From Hymenolepis diminuta (lineage: Eukaryota > Platyhelminthes > Cestoda > Cyclophyllidea > Hymenolepididae): DNA of 64,000 nucleotides. The stretch is taken from contig CAADRB010000005.1 of the NCBI GenBank assembly GCA_900708905.1, positions 4,240,387-4,304,386 of the forward strand, read 5' to 3'. Position numbers and translations under genes: made by a program. Shown in pieces: positions 31,751-45,300 of the stretch. Position 1 is the first letter of the stretch. Every line of letters starts with the position of its first letter. A model generated the notes under the pieces. The model was given only the letters and a program-made list of their open reading frames with translations, searched no databases and was not told the DNA's origin.

Positions 31751-34700
31751 GTGTACATGAGGGTTGGAAATAATTATTGACAACGATAATTATCGCACAA
31801 TCTCAAAAAACCTGATAATTTCTGTTTTAAGTACAAACGTTTTTTTAGAATTAGTGGATTTTCCTAAAGACCCCAAGTGCTAACTGATTTGTTGTGAATA
31901 CCAGTTTGAAGGTTTACAAGCCTCTTAATTTCAGCAGATTTTAAGACCGCGCCAGTATTAGTTCTTAATAGGAGAAGTTCCTACTATCTTGGCTTTTTAG
32001 ATGTATGAAGAATTATCATAAACATCACTGTATGTTTAGATCAGTGGATACATAACCTAATTTAAGTAAAAGCGTCCTCTATTATACGAAATTCAAGGTG
32101 CATGTATAAAACTATAGACCCTTATTATCTCTTAAGTTAGGCGTGTGCCCGAATTTCCACAAGAAGAACTCAATTACAACTGTAAAAGCCTCGAAAACGA
32201 CCTAGATAAGGGACAAATGCGTAACAGCAGGAATGGCTCTAGATTAGAAGGTGCCAATCAGATATGTGGAAAAATGAGCAAACTGATGCCCTTTTAAATT
32301 TCACTCAGTCTCCTGAAGGCCGAAGGATGAGTCCCACACAAAACGGTGTTGAAAGATATTGATTTAAAAAATGATATAAGAAATTAAAGTAACAGATAGC
32401 GGAGATATGAAAAAGAATTAGCTCGAGATCAGAGAAAGTAGAGTTGCCACACAATATCCCATGGGCAGCTAAAGATAGACATAAATCTGGTTAAAACTAG
32501 GGAAATAGAGATGAATTCGATTCAGTAAGGAGTGTCAGTTAAATATTTGGGATTGGAGGAGCTTAGAGTACGTCTGTGGAATACCACTTTAAAATGAGTG
32601 ATTCATTTGAGTAATTTAATTAACAGGTGTCGTAAATGGCCTATGGAATGATCGTTCTTTAACTTGCAGAACAAAATATTCTTGTCATTCCTACACTACA
32701 GGTCCATGCCAGTTCTCGTCCCTCTGATAACGGAACAATTTTTGTATCCTCTTAGCCTTTAAGATCACTAAGTTTTAAACACGACACCTCTAAGCTTAAT
32801 TCAGCCAAATTATAAAAGGATTTCTATCTGGCACTAAAGCTATTTCAATCCAACTAGGCTACTGTGCAGTGTTTTACCGGCAGTCTTGATAATTTTGGTT
32901 CGTCTTGATTCTAAACCCTAATCATCCGACAGAGTTATGTTAATAATTTTCCCCGTTCTCTTCCTGCAACTTCAATATGACAAGGAAAGGATGGTTCTAA
33001 TGTCCACTTAACATTTAGCCACGTAAATTGTAGTACTTAACAAAATTTCTGATCTAGTGCGATAGTCTCTGAAAGTAAAAAGGCTAATTTACTCAAAACA
33101 TTTCCGAAAAACACATTAATCATCCATATTGACGAGATTTTACAATTTTTGATAGAAATATTGAAAACTATTAGGAAAAATTAATAAATTTTTGAAGTTT
33201 TATCCAATAATTGAAATGATACAGTCACTGGAATACACTTAACACCTTAAACTATAAAAAAACACATGGTGTACCGCAATGAACTCGGAATAAAAAGCGT
33301 CCAATTTCAAAAAACATTTAAACTCAAAAGCATACTCAAAAATGGTTATGAATGAGGGAGGTTAAAAATCCTTAATGCATAAACAAAACTGGGAAAAACA
33401 ATTACTCATTCATGAAGGTTGTAATTCCAATGAAGAAATAAAAGACTACTAAAACTACAGCTCCCTTTTTATTGTTTCATAAAATATTAAATGCGCCCTC
33501 TAATTAGGCAAATTTTATTATATTTCATTTAGAAAACACGATATATCAACATCTTAGAATATATATATTTATATTTATTTAAATCAAAAGAAAAAATATT
33601 TAACTGAAAATTTTCATAGAAAATATTGTTGAATTTAAAAAAGAATGTGTGTTTTTTAAAGTTAGATGCATTATTTTTAATTCAGCACTTTTACCATCTG
33701 CGCTTAAAGATATTGTTGAAATTATTTTTTGTAAATAATTTGCGAAGTTAATTGCTTTTCATACCATGAGAAAATATTATTTTAGTGCATTTAAATCATT
33801 TATTTATTTATTTATTTTTAGCTCTGTATTTTCAAGGTTCAGCTCGTCTGTTCACCTGTAAAACGCGTATCGTTCCGTCACGGACGCACTTTTTCCTCAT
33901 TCGCACTTTAGCCCATGAAAGTTCATATTTTGTAAACAAATCAAATCTGCAAAATGAGATTTGTTTTCTAAGCTTTTTTTCAAAACTGTTACTGTAAAAT
34001 TCTTAAAAGTTTCTCAAAATTCCGCACTTTATGATTTTAGATTTGTACAGACATATTGTAAAGGGAAACTAGAAAAAAACAGAGAGGCAAATTAAGGGAG
34101 AAGTATAAATTATAATGACTGCGGACTATTCAATAATAATCTTTGCAAGAGAATTGAATATGGTCTCTTATTTGGAAAGAAGATCTTCCTTACTCGGACG
34201 CTGAGTCTTTATTTAAATGTTGGTAAATACTAATTGAATTTTTGGGTCAACTAGTTGTTTTAATTTTAGTAAAAGAATTAAAATGTATCTAAGCCCAAGG
34301 TCAATCATTTTCATATGTATTTCACTGTTTTTTGAGCTGATACTTTAAGTCAATTTGTCCTGGAATCCCTAATTTCCAACGCTTAATTTATTGTAACAAA
34401 AAGAGATAATATCCTAATTGGCGCTTTACCAAATACTAAGTCAAAGTGGGAGTCGAAAGAAGAACCACAATTAAGAAGAAATAAGTTCAAGGATGGCCTT
34501 AATTAAACGAAGCTTTGATTCAGAGAGTATAAATTACAGAGCTGATCACTTGATTTAGAAATGGCTGATTATTCATTTTTCGCTCCAATCTCTTTTTGAC
34601 TCTCAATAATAGAATAATTTCTACTCTTACAGGTAAGGATCAATAATTAGTGTCCTGATAATTGTTAAATATTATGATTGTCGCTTATTGATTGGATGGT

Positions 34701-36054
34701 AAAACGATGGGGCAGGAATTCGGGTATCTCAATCGGAGTTTTGCAACTCTCCAGACTACATCGAATTTGAACGGATGTGACTTCCTTCATCAGACCTAGA
34801 AAGAATCATTTTTCGCCATCAGAAAATTAGCACTTCAAGGGTTCAATTTTAGTTACCCTTACGCATATTTTTCTGTCTTTGTGGAACAGATGATCTCAGT
34901 CGAATATTTACAAGGTCATGGTGGCAAAAAGAAGTAGCAATATAAAGACTCAGATTAATATTTTTATACTTTTCTTTTATTTAAAACTTTTCGTTAGCTT
35001 TATAATAATCGATAATACATTTAAAATTAATTATCTTAACTATTTAAGTTCTCAAAACTTGAAGAATTCAGAGGTAGTTGATTTTAACTTATTAAGAGTA
35101 ACAAACCAGGAAATTTGAAAGCACGATCATTTTAAAGGGTAAATAAAGCAGATTATTTCAACATCCGACTGTTGGCCTTGGATACTTAAATTAGATCAGG
35201 AAATTTATGACATTTGCGGCGAATGTCACGGATTTATTTTTCGCATCACAAAAACGTGGTGGAGAACTCTTTCATTGCAGATATTGATCTCAGAAATATT
35301 TTTAGTCACTTTCAAAGTTAAATTCCACCTTCAAAATCGCAAAAGACAGCTAATATTGTTATTTTCTAAGATTATAATGAAAGTTTCTGAGCAAAATTAA
35401 TAATTTTCTTTATCATTTTCTATTTTAGGTTGATTAAAAATGGCAAATTGAGCTGACAGTTGAAATTAGGAATGGCATCTCTATCCATTGCATTTATATC
35501 TCAAATATTAAATTATTTTATATTTGTTTTTGCATTTGAAAAAAATTTACATCGTTTAGTAAAAAATGTAAAAGGGCCGGTGAAAATTTTCAAAAAGTTA
35601 TCTTTAGGAGGAAAAATTTATTAGATCGATACGGAAGCATTTGCGGAGGAGTAAACCAATTAATGAAGTTTCGATAGTCTATTATTAGATTTCTACCTCT
35701 TCTTTTTTCGAGAAATTTCTGTTTATTCTTTCTTAACATTATTCTTTCAATTTCACTTTCCCAACTACAATCTATCTGTTGGAAATTAGTGTTTTATTAT
35801 CAATAAACATTTTTTCCAAAAACCAGTATATTTAAACCTTCTTAACCACTTACCTATCCTTCTCACATCTTAATAGTCTCAATAAACGTTTAAAATTATT
35901 TGCTACTGACTTTAACAACAACCATTACTAGAATCAATTTAGATTTTGCTCTCATTATAATGGATTCAATTTTTTTATAACTTGTTCAATCCCCCACTTT
36001 ATAGAGTAGAAATTACTTAAACCCTAGGAAGTGGAACGAAGAAGTCTTGAACCT
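31751..36054. other. intergenic, no gene recognised
   Basis: AT-rich unique-looking sequence between the mariner remnant and family B copy 2. Only short frames and the ATTT repeat were seen. Confidence 0.5.
33798..33820. repeat. (ATTT)n short tandem repeat
   Basis: About five ATTT units, ending in TTTTTAG. It resembles a splice acceptor by composition only; no exon was recognised after it. Confidence 0.8.
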
Positions 36055-36320
36055 CAAACAGAGGTTCTATAAGGAAAAAAATTAATGTACCTACCTAAAT
36101 GGAATTGGATATGGGATAAATGAATGGCTGACTGATTGACCAATAGTGGCAGTGGGGATTCTACGCTGGTGGTATTACATATCTAAGTTTGAGCCCAGAA
36201 GTCCAAAAATCGATAATTCCGTACATGAGGGATGAACTTACGAGAGCATCGAATGTACTCTTATTGTACTCGATCAAACGCACCAAAAATACTCGATTTA
36301 GCTTCCTAATAATTTTATAC
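36055..36320 (-). repeat. dispersed repeat family B, copy 2 (inverted)
   Basis: Reverse complement of the family B unit at 26319-26600: ATAAATGAATGGCTGACTGA, then CCAATAGTGGCAGTGGGGAT, then a tail around CATCGAATGTACTCTTATTG. The two copies are about 9.7 kb apart in opposite orientation. Confidence 0.65.
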
Positions 36321-36905
36321 AATTAGAAGAAGTTTTGAGGTTGATAACCGGAAATCCTCTAGACCTGGTAAATACAGTCCTGCGATAAGATAATAATTCT
36401 TATGTATAGGTCATAAGTATTATAATAAATACTGAAAATTCAAAAATGCCAGGCAAGTCACAAAGCCTGAGCTTAGCAGGAACAAATTTCTGCGAGACTT
36501 CATTATCCTCAGTTTGGATTCCCAGTCTTTTAGGCATTAGCTCATTCTTTGACCGAGAAAGTCGGTGTAAATACTAGAATACCACGAGACTGTTTTAAAT
36601 TTCAGCTTTCTTTATTTTAACTCTACCTGGGCACACTTTTATTTTCATATATGCATAGTATTAACACCAGTTGTTTAAACTTCTACCAAATCAGGTTTTG
36701 TTAAATCAAATTAGCCAAATTATGCTCCACACATCAGAAATCATTTACTCTTGAGGTCTCAATCATTGAGTTTTCAAAGTCCTTGTACAAATGGAAAGGG
36801 AATTGTGGGAAAATAGGAGAAATATTTACTTAATGTCTTGATATAATTGTGATGATTTATTCTAATAAATGCAAAGCTATCGAAAACTTAAATTGGCTGA
36901 CACTA

Positions 36906-38159
36906 TGTGCAGGGCGCGTAAGGCTTCCGAGGTCACCTGACGCACTTTTAGAAAGGCAGAAAATGAAACTATTAATGATTAAAATCTAAAATTTCTTATA
37001 ACAAACAAATAAACGTCATATTAACTTAGGTTTTATTCTGTTTATCCTCTTTCGCCTTCTATCACCCACTCAGTTCGAGTTTGAAGGCGACTGACTGCAA
37101 GCTTTCATCAAATCAGATGGTCTTTAATGACGTCCTCCATTCCTCGGGCTATTGACTCTATGAGAGAGGAGGATTTGGTGTTATGGGGATGCTTATTAAT
37201 TACCTTTTCAATCACGCCCCGCACCGCGACACTCCACATATAATAGTCCAAAGGATTAAGGACTCGTGAGTAGTTAGGAGACGACCATAAGTTTAGTGTG
37301 TCATGATGTTGCTGCTGTCTATCCAATGTGTCTTAACAATTGTTTGAAGAGTCGTCACATAGGCACCTGCATCTGCTTTCACTCTAAGACCCTGTGGAAC
37401 AAATGCAGTAATCACAGTATCCTTCACTGCTAACACTGCTAACGACACCGAACAGCACCACTGTTGGTGGAAACTTCGTGTGCTTTCATAACAGTTGGAA
37501 CTTCGGTGGAGTCCATCCGCATATAGCCAGCCACCTATCATTTCCCCCGTTGACCTCTTTATCCTGGTCGACGTTTCTTTCGTTGGGGAAAAATCAAACA
37601 CACTCCTTTTCTTCCAGAATCATTTTCCACGCATTCAACAATTCTCTTGACTTGTTTCTGTCCACATCTGTTTAACTCACCATCTCGCCAAAGAACATGT
37701 GGGATTTTTATCTGAGATCTGGATTAACAACGTTCCTTACATATTATTCTTCCTTCAAACACTTCAAGATCTTTAACAAGATGTCGCGCATTGCCATAAT
37801 ATGCTATGTCACTTTTCTCACAAACTCAAGTGTTCTGAGTAAGTGAGTGGGTGAATCAGCTGAAAGTTGACAATGCTCTTTTCCCTTTCTCGTGGTGCGG
37901 CCAATTCACCTCATTATTTTCATTCAGCGGCCTCTTTCTAAATTTCTAAACGAAAGATCTGTCGACTTTTAAAACTCGAGCAATTTCTACATTTCTGTGT
38001 TTCGCTCTTATAGCCACTATTACAGCGTGCCTTTTTATTTCATTAATTAGGGTAATATCGTCCATGAGATCTCCTGATATAAAAATGCCTTAATTATTAT
38101 CGGGTTAGTTTAAATTAGGAAAATATTAGTGTCCTCAGATACCTTTCGCACCTTGCACA
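36906..38159 (-). mobile_element. IS630/Tc1/mariner-superfamily element with TIRs and TA duplication
   Basis: Terminal inverted repeats of about 31 bp can be read: TGTGCAGGGCGCGTAAGGCT at 36906, and on the opposite strand TGTGCAAGGTGCGAAAGGTA from 38159 inward; similarity continues into CCGAGGTCAC versus CTGAGGACAC. TA dinucleotides flank both ends (36904-36905 and 38160-38161), as expected for this superfamily. The length of 1254 bp and a minus-strand transposase relic fill the space, typical of a full-length single-gene element. Confidence 0.85.
37040..38065 (-). pseudogene. mariner-superfamily transposase pseudogene
   Basis: The probable start ATG is at 38065. An N-terminal helix-turn-helix follows (KRHAVIVAIRAKHRNVEIAR, then VLKVDRS) and is cut by an in-frame TAG at 37946-37948. 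Downstream blocks are split over two frames: 37293-37601 carries VPQGLRVKADAGAYVTTLQT and the WID block, and 37108-37326 carries LNPLDYYMWSV and NKHPHNTK..KDHLI. The segment that normally links the WID block to the NLW block, including the second catalytic Asp (QQDGAP-type motif), is missing. The expected SPDLNPLD reads SRVLNPLD. It is therefore dead. The family is recognised from the block order. Confidence 0.8.
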
Positions 38160-38161
38160 TA

Positions 38162-41100
38162 AATATATTACAGTTACCGCAGTTGTGCATTCCAAGGATA
38201 TAAAAATAGAACGGTGTTGTTAAAATTGTCATTTATTATTTTATGAAGACTACATGTTCAGTGTGGTAAAGGTCTCTGGCACTTGGAGGAGATTTCTTCT
38301 GATGGAATATTATTTACAGCAAATTTGAATTAATAATAATTGCCCAATAAAGAATTGGGCATTGGAACCATTGAAGATTGGCCGAATGTAAGCCATTTCT
38401 TCAAATTTTGTTGACAAAAATTGACCTCCCCCTTTAAAAACAAAAATTCTTGATTAATCTGGATGAAAAATTGTCTTGTTTATCTTTTAATTTTATAGAA
38501 TATTAAATTCACCGGTAAAAGAAATGATTAACCGCTTCCCGTTCTTCCCATCAAGCATCGGTTTATATTTCAATCTACATTTTCAAGTCGACTTTGCAGC
38601 TGATCATTAAAACCTCGCAATATTCCATATACAAAACTCCATTAATTCTCAGAATTAGAGGAGGAATAAATTGGTCACGCAAGGCTAGAAGAGTTATGAG
38701 ATTGTAAATCTGAATTTCGTTAATTCTCACGGTCCGTAATAATTAACTTCCACAGACCCTGGAAGTGAAAAATAACCTTTCCATACTATTGGGGCACGCA
38801 CTTGTGATTATCAAGTATTTTTCCTTTTGATTGGTTAAGAACCCTAAACGAGAGACAAATTTAGATTTCAAATTGCATGGAAGTCATCGCGGTTTGCAAC
38901 TGCCCTGATTGTTGCTAGATTTGTTGACAGAAATTCCTACGTAGGCAAGTTTAACTATGATTTTACTGGCATTTCATCTTAAGGAGATGTGTCAATGTAA
39001 AACTTTTAGATTTCTCATCTCTGCTATATCAAGTTTGCATCCTTGATACAATTTTTAAATAAATGAGCCTAGAATTATTGATTTAAGTGGTACCGTAAGC
39101 ACGATTTCACAATTATTACGAATGTAGACCAAAATTTTTTTATTATTGGATCAAGTAACAGCGTTCAGCGTCTTAAAAGACTTAATGGTTTTTAAAGTAA
39201 AAATCTCTGCTCCAAATAATTTTTCTTTCTTAATGAGAGATACAGACAACTGGTAAATAATAAATGCGTCAATTCTTTATTTGCGCTGAAATAAGTCAGA
39301 AAGAAAGCACTGAAATATTTCCATTTTCAAGAAAATTCCTTTTTGATAGATAAATGCAGGATAAAATATGTCATTATTTTGCAAAAATTTTTAATTAAAA
39401 TTCGAATTCTTAACAATAAAATATTGGTTAATTCCTTTGTCTCCTCCATATTTAAAATAAACGCGGCGTTTATTATTTTGGAGTAAGGCAAAGAGGGTCT
39501 GCCATCAGAACAACAAATTATGACGGTACTTTGAAGAGGTTTCTTAAAATTGCTCCGAAATGATTAGATTAACTACCACCAGATGATTATTTTCAACACT
39601 ATTACTAGTCTTTCAGACACATTTCTTTGAACAGTTGTTCCCGTTAGTATAATCGATATTAGGTTCAACAAATTCTATTGGTTAATCAACTTTAGGTTTT
39701 CCACCGTTAAAAAATGAGATCTTGCTGGAAATAAAATCAAAAGTTTATTTCGTTACTACCCTTTTCAGAGAATACTTCAAGATTGATTAGATGAAAAACT
39801 TAGGTTTCGAAGTGATTAGGCAATTTGCTTTTACAGGCGGCGACTGCATTTTATTGTCAGTGTTTGCATCACTGTAGATCAATATACCCTTTTTATTGAG
39901 TCCTTACACTTGATAACTGGAAAAATAACTCAATTTATATAAAGAAAGTTGTAAATTTCTCATTTCGTCTAAAAATAATAAATTAAGTTAGTTTAGTCTG
40001 TAAATCCTCCATCTACCGGCAGGAGTCACATGTCTGCAGAAGAAAAGTAAATATTTATTGCCACATCACCCGTTTCATTATCACTTGATATCATTGCATC
40101 GGTTTTGTTACCACCCTACAATCAGTAATCAGTCTTAATCTCTCCTAAGTCTTTTCGTTCTCGGCTCGTCGTGACTGATCTCTAAAAGTTCATTCACTAA
40201 GTCACAACATGGATGCGTTTGTTACATTTTCGCCGTCACGAAAATGCATTTTGGTGTAACGCGTAAATCAAGATGACACTTTATTATCCATTGTGCGAAT
40301 TTAAAATAAATAATTTGCCCGACTTTTGGTGAAACGTAGTTTTTATAATCATGCTATTTCATCTAGAGACTGTTTATTGCTTTCCTGAACTGCCAGATGG
40401 CAACCAGTTCATAACTTATCAGCACCCTATATTGTAGTTGAATCAATTGGGATTCAGATATCTTCCATTTCCTCCTGATGATTGTTTCAACCCTACCTCA
40501 ATAGGATTGGATTCGTTTTACCAAAAATAGCATGATTCCTCAGTTATTAAATATGTGACTCCTCCTTAACCGGTTCAATAATCTATCGATGCCAAAAGTC
40601 TTCTAAATTCCGACATTCTGCTTTGTTTTAATAAGGACTTGATAGATCCATAAATTTTCCGATTAAGCGTTTTCTATTACTTTTACCGATTGTCAGATAT
40701 ATCCACTTATATCTCACGGAGTTTTTGCATTGAATTAACCTAAGAAATAATTTCTAATTTCTTATCAATCTTGCAGATCAATTAAAAAATGATTATATAC
40801 AATGAATATTAAATTAGGAAATACGAAAATCATGTTAAATTTGGACTTAAAGTGACATTTAAAAAAAAATAATTTTAAAATTTTAAATTCCAATGACTTC
40901 CCAAAGAGTTGACCGTACAGAATTTACATATAATTGACTGTAATTTTCAGGAATAACCCAGTGGTTTCATTTAGCTCTCTTTGAGATATTTTAATAAAAA
41001 ATAATTAAACCGGATTTCATTTGTGAATGAATACCTCAAGATTTTCGCATTTATTTCCCTAAAAATTAATAGCACACCCCATATAGCAATATTGATCAAA

Positions 41101-42013
41101 TCATTCAACTTTTATACCAGCAAAGGACTCACAGAGTGACTTGCGCATATGAGGGAGCTACTGTTAGTGAGTATTCCCAAAGATGAAATAGTGATAGAAA
41201 CCGAGGATACTTAAGAACGATCCGACATTCTCATAAATTATGCCTTATTTGTCTATGTTTAGCAGTCATTTATTGTCATTATTGATTCGTCGTAATTCCA
41301 CGTATCACGTCGTCTTGGCTGATATTCCTTTCAACATTTTTTCAAGACTTTGTTCTAGTCTTCATAATAAAGGCGGTAACTGGTTAGAAACGCATGTAAG
41401 ACTCAAATTATATTACCTTTGAATCGATCTACAAAAATCGAGTATCTGTCCATCATTTTTGAAGTCACACCTCTGAATCGAAGACTAATTATTCATATTA
41501 ATTAATCAGTATACAAGAGGACGCATACAAAAAGTAAATAAATAAGTTTTATGAATTAATTCGGCCATATATCGTCGACGTGGGAGCAATTAGAATAATT
41601 ATATGAAATGTACAAGCACGAACTATAAACATCCGAATGCTTGGGGAGCGTTTGTTTATAATGACGACAAGCTAAATACAACTAATTTATTCTCTTCCAC
41701 AATGGGAGGTAACACTGGGTATTTTTAATGGCCTTCGCAGAATTCGATATTTTTACAACCAAAATTTGTACCATGAACGCTTGATTCGCATTATTTTACC
41801 CGAGAATGAGATTTTTTTACTTCTTGACCAGATTGCCAATCGAGCTCAAAAATCTTATTAAAGGGGAATATAAAGCTTTGATTGGGTTACATGATTAATT
41901 CCCCTTTCTTTGACCTTTTTAATACCTCATTGGTTTGCATAATTAACAAATACAAACCATGGTATCACACCTGTGCATTGTTATTATCTACATTAATATA
42001 AAAAAATACATTT
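38162..42013. other. intergenic, no gene recognised
   Basis: AT-rich sequence right of the TIR-bounded mariner. I see no coding exon, RNA gene or repeat copy that I can support. Confidence 0.5.
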
Positions 42014-42375
42014 TTAATTGTGAGAAACAACTTATGTCGGTTAAAAGAAAAATTCAACAATTGACAGGGGAAGGGATCAAAAGATGCTGTGAAAAACGTC
42101 AGAGTATCGAAGAGCCTTACTTCATTTGATTTCTGACTTCAGATTAAACAATATTTACCAAATGATTAGTTCACGCTCCGAAATTTAAATTTCACGGTTC
42201 GTCTCCTGGACTGTAATAAGTGCTCGTCTACAATCTCCAGTGCTTTTTGACAAGTTTTCAAATCATGATGGTCAGTCTTGCTACTTCAATTCATTTTTTT
42301 CTCCCCAAAATTGTGAAGGCAAAGTAGTCCTTCGCGATATTCAGTTGGATACACTCTTAAAATAGCTTTGATGGG
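42014..42375 (+). repeat. dispersed repeat family A, copy 3
   Basis: Begins TTAATTGTGAG and carries CTTACTTCATTTGATTTCTG, GGACTGTAATAAGTGCTCGT, CAGTGCTTTTTGAC and ATCATGATGGTCAGTCTTGC, and ends near ACACTCTTAAAATAGCTTTG, in the same order as the other copies. Confidence 0.65.
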
Positions 42376-45300
42376 GGGTATAAAATTTTAAAGCCCTATT
42401 TTAAGTATCTTTCCTCAATTTCGCGTGTTTATAAATTGTTTGCTTTCACTAGCTTGTATTGGTAACATCACTGGAGCCGGAGTATTGAAAAGTTTTATTG
42501 TAACCTTCTGGTAATTATAAAATTGTACATTTAGTCCAAAAATGCACAATTTCAGCCATTTTCCTAAATGAGTACATAAGATTACAACTTTCACTATCCT
42601 CGCTGACAAAAACCTCCATCGCACTCACGTGCATTAATATTTTATTTAAACAAAAGGCAAAGCAATAACGAAAATGAAGTTGCACTACATGGAGGAGTTT
42701 TTTGTTTATTTGGGTATAATGTGTGCCAATGAAATACTGAAATATTCTCACAGAATGAGGAATGGTCATTATATATAAACAAACCTAGTTTAATGTTCGC
42801 ACCAAATTGCATTTTATAATTCAACCAATTCATTTACTTCTAAATTAAATATGACCGAATATGCTTCCATAAACATTCGGCTGCCTCACTAGAACTTTAT
42901 TCGATACCATTCATGAATATATTCAAATCTTTATCAAAAGAAAGACAACATCAAATACGCTTGCTCGAGTAATAATTTTTCAATTTTCCTTTGATTCAGT
43001 TTCTGGTATATAGTGATTAACATCAGAATAGTAATACCATCTTGATTTCATGAGAGAGATCATTCTGAAAGACACTTCAGAGGGTTTACTCTGCTCAGAA
43101 TTCATGAGGTTAATTTTCATCAGTGCACATCCACTGGCCAACGACACCGGTTTAGGGATTGGCAAAATTCGAGTTTCCACCATTGCGAGCACATGATTAT
43201 ACCCCAGTACTCAAAATGAATGTCTGATAACGCTTTTCTAATTGGTCTTTGAATATATTACAAGTGACCCCAATTCATCCCGAACTGTAAATGACATTCA
43301 AATGACCGGCATTTTAAATAGGCTTCTTCATGCATGTTTTTTTCAAGAATTTTGAAATGAAGCCTCATTAATGGCTGGAATTTGTTGGATTAGCACAACA
43401 CCATTTCTTGAGATTAGTCGTTTTTTTTCTTGCCTTCAAAGGAAAATACCTTTTTTTCATTTTCTCCTGAAACTAAGCTCTTTAGCTTACGAAGTTCAAT
43501 ATTGTGCCCACATTTCAGTCATCGTCGATTTCAGATGAGTTCCTCCAGCCCCATCTTAGTCATATCTGCACCTGCGCATTCTTTCAGATTTATTTTGTTT
43601 CCGGTAGCTCTCAAGATGCTTCAGAGAACTAGACATTTAATTAACATCTTATAACAATGCTTCCTTTGAATATGTGACAAAATGATTTATTAAAGCGAGA
43701 CCGTTTGTTTATATACTGACTAAAATACAGATGCCAGTGGAAAATCATCGGTCCAGACTCTGGTCTTTAGTAGCTGCTCTCCAATAGTCAGACATATTTC
43801 ACTGGATAGTGACAGAGCTAGTTGAAACTAATTTGCAATGTAATGGTATTCTACCTCTAAAAAACCCAGTACCATCTTGTACAAACACATGCTACAATGC
43901 AGGAGATGAATCATTGTCAAGGTGGAAATACTATTTTAATGCGGGAATAATATTTTATTAAATACTTTCAATTGTATATTTCAAGGTCATAAAGTTTATT
44001 TTGTGTCAAAGTGTTCTACTTCTCATCTTAATATTCCCATCGTTATAATCACGGAATTCGAATCTTTGAACAAGAGCTACTCATTTATCAAACATTATAC
44101 AACCCTGACCCAAGAATCAAATGAAGCAAACCTCTTCCACATCTTTACTCTGTTCTCCGTATCTTCTTCATCCTCTCCCCTTTATCAATTAATGGACATT
44201 CTGTTAACCGAATTTTCCATAATTTAAAGTATAAAATTTTAAAGATTACTGTGAGTAGTCATTTGTAATAATACAGTTAAAAACATGTAGTTTACCGAGC
44301 GATTTGACAGTTATGTAAATTTACGAGTATTGAATTTCTCAGAACCAGTATATTTACTAATTGACTTCTCTTTAATCACAACCCACAATCGAAATTGCTT
44401 GATAGCTACTGCAATCTACTTCATTTCGTGTTTTGATAAGTATTGTGGTTGCATTTAATGAACAATGAAAATAGAGCCCGTTGTTTGGATTTTCGACAGC
44501 GTAACTATAAACGAAATGGAAATTTGTAGGAGATCACATATCTGCAAAGGGAGTGACGGATAGAAAGTTGAAATAGAGTGTGGATAAAGTATCAATATTT
44601 TTAAGCAGTCTGTGCAATGAATTCAACCACTGTTTGGGTCGTTTTATCTACCATGTGCAAATATCCTCCCCCGGCATTCTAACTCGTGCGGTAGTGGTTA
44701 TGCAACATCTCTATTGTCCATAGAATGATTTTACTTGATCCTCCAATAAAAAAATTTCCCGTTCCTTAATAAATATGTACAGAAATTGGTATTATTATAT
44801 ATTCTAGGCAGACAATATCTTTTTTCCACCTGGTTCATCATCCCTTACTACGATCTGGTGCTATTCAATTTTCTGGGCGTCATTAGTACTTACAGCAATA
44901 CAAAGAACTTTTGCCGTTTTTAATCATTAGAGAACTTCTGAATTAACGGCACAGTAAAACTGTTCAAGTAATCAAATCGGAGTAAGAATTTCTAGATGCG
45001 TTGGAAATTTCGCTTTCTCAAAAGGAGCATAACTTACTCTACAAACGCCCAAATGTTCAAAAATCCTATTTTCATAGCCTGACCTCCCCTATGTGGGTGA
45101 GTTCTTATCCACATTGTTTAGATCTTGTTGACCAATTGATTTTATTGGATGGTTGGCCGTGCCTCCTCGATTCTTTCGCAAATTGGACCATGAGACTGGT
45201 CCAATTTTTGATAAAGTTTCCTCATCTAATACTGCTGTTAGCTACTAAATTCAAAATTATCTATATTAAAAACAATATGGACCGCATTATTTGCAACTTG

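Noticed and set aside
44680..44730. SINE or tRNA head (GTGCGGTAGTGGTTATGCAA)
   Set aside because: A-box-like bases without any B box or family body.
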